Source of the DNA: CAZPNX01 sp964518765
GTDB lineage: Bacteria > Edwardsbacteria > AC1 > EtOH8
Reading direction: 5' to 3'
DNA length: 13,436 nucleotides
Assembly (NCBI GenBank): GCA_964518765.1
Contig: CAZFJC010000037.1
Span: 1-13,436, forward strand
Numbering within the stretch: position 1 is the stretch's first letter; each line of letters starts with the position of its first letter. Under the pieces are notes generated by a model. It was given only the letters and a program-made list of their open reading frames with translations, was not told where the DNA came from and did not search any database. A program made the position numbers and the translations under genes. This document shows, in pieces, positions 12,986 to 13,436 of this stretch.

Positions 12986-13261
12986 ATGAGTTTCCAGGAC
13001 AAGACCCTGACCTGCAAGGACTGCGGGAAAACCTTCACCTTCACTGCCGGAGAGCAGGAGTTCTACCAGCAGAAGGGGTTCCAGAACGAGCCCCAGAGAT
13101 GCCAGACATGCCGGGCCGCCAACAAGCAGCAGCGCCGCGGCGCCAGGCAGATGCACCAGGTCATCTGCGCCGAGTGCGGCAAGGAAACCGAGGTCCCGTT
13201 CAAGCCGACCGGCGAGCGCCCGGTCTACTGCTCGGACTGCTTTTCCAAGAAATCCCGGTAA
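12986..13261 (+). CDS. Small double zinc-ribbon protein (zf-trcl plus CxxC-x17-CxxC)
   Basis: This 91-residue protein has two four-cysteine zinc modules. The first (about 10-43) has C-K-D-C, then F-T-F-T-A-G-E-Q-E-F-Y, then C-Q-T-C, as in the probable zinc-ribbon family zf-trcl. The second (about 61-85) has C-A-E-C and C-S-D-C exactly 17 residues apart, with the G-E-R-P-V-Y-C turn, matching the named CxxC-x17-CxxC domain. A basic linker (K-Q-Q-R-R-G-A-R-Q) joins them, suggesting nucleic-acid contact. Function is not established for this family. The ATG at 12986 follows AAGGAG (12976-12981). It is monocistronic, with its own promoter and terminator. Confidence 0.85.
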   Translation: MSFQDKTLTCKDCGKTFTFTAGEQEFYQQKGFQNEPQRCQTCRAANKQQRRGARQMHQVICAECGKETEVPFKPTGERPVYCSDCFSKKSR

Positions 13262-13298
13262 GAAAGACAGGAAGACAAGACGATATAATACCGGACAA

Positions 13299-13326
13299 AA
13301 GCCCCCCCGCAAACACGGGGGGGCTT
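13299..13326 (+). terminator. Strong terminator after the zinc-ribbon gene
   Basis: An 11-bp stem, AAGCCCCCCCG (13299-13309) with CGGGGGGGCTT (13316-13326), has a six-base loop CAAACA and is followed by GTTAATT. It lies 37 bases after the stop codon. The seven-C and seven-G runs make it very stable. Confidence 0.85.
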
Positions 13327-13351
13327 GTTAATTCGCTCCGGGGCCATTTGC

Positions 13352-13380
13352 TTGACTTTGGCCGAAGCTTTGCTTATAAT
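13352..13380 (+). promoter_or_regulatory. Consensus promoter pointing out of the window
   Basis: The -35 is TTGACT (13352-13357) and the -10 is a perfect TATAAT (13375-13380), 17 bases apart. The transcription start would be near 13387. No gene begins convincingly in the remaining 50 bases, so its target is downstream of the window. Confidence 0.75.
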
Positions 13381-13436
13381 ATAAGGTAATGCATGGTGAT
13401 TTCGGACCAAATATGATATATTTTTTGAATGAAAAT

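Noticed and set aside
12694..13044. Minus-strand 116-codon ORF across the zinc-ribbon promoter and leader
   Set aside because: It antisenses a consensus promoter, a hairpin leader and the zinc-ribbon start, and shows no recognisable domain.

Overview
The window is about 13.4 kb of GC-rich, gene-dense chromosomal DNA. It looks like a diderm bacterium, probably an uncultivated lineage near the Fibrobacteres-Chlorobi-Bacteroidetes side of the tree. The support for this is a YidC with a large exported domain behind its first membrane segment, tandem PilT motor ATPases, a complete set of four queuosine-precursor genes, and a secreted protein ending in a domain that resembles a type IX secretion sorting signal. 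The taxonomic guess is inference and is weak.

Layout. Positions 1-116 are the 3' end of a TPR-type gene on the + strand, followed by a hairpin that separates it from a convergent gene. Positions 189-1388 (-) hold a radical SAM/SPASM maturase with a TTG start, preceded by two overlapping ten-codon ORFs. Positions 1536-3708 (-) hold two tandem PilT-family ATPases with a terminator behind them, and upstream of them a tRNA-Leu(CAA) at 3809-3895 with its own consensus promoter. A divergent promoter then drives a + strand block: pgsA (GTG start, apparently leaderless), a DUF362/ferredoxin protein, queF, queD, queC, an unrecognised secreted protein, and queE. Spacings are short and several genes overlap, so this block is probably one transcription unit.

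From about 9188 a strong promoter drives the classic rpmH-rnpA-yidD-yidC-jag cluster: ribosomal protein L34, RNase P protein, a membrane insertion helper, the membrane insertase, and the Jag/KhpB RNA-binding protein. A hairpin at 12690-12717 may end it. A consensus promoter at 12856-12884 then serves a small double zinc-ribbon protein with a structured leader and a strong terminator. A last consensus promoter at 13352-13380 points out of the window.

Functionally, queD, queE and queC convert dihydroneopterin triphosphate to preQ0 and queF reduces it to preQ1, the base later inserted into tRNA. No folE, tgt or queA is present here. The rpmH cluster couples ribosome and RNase P supply to membrane protein insertion.

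The points most worth a second look are: rnpA has no ordinary start codon downstream of the rpmH start and stays open through the whole of rpmH; an unknown secreted protein overlaps queC inside the queuosine operon; pgsA looks leaderless; a 24-bp palindromic repeat array sits in frame inside the jag tail; the SPASM maturase has no visible precursor apart from the tiny ORFs touching its start; and the zinc-ribbon leader has mutually exclusive base-pairing options. I do not see a clearly new defence or mobile system.
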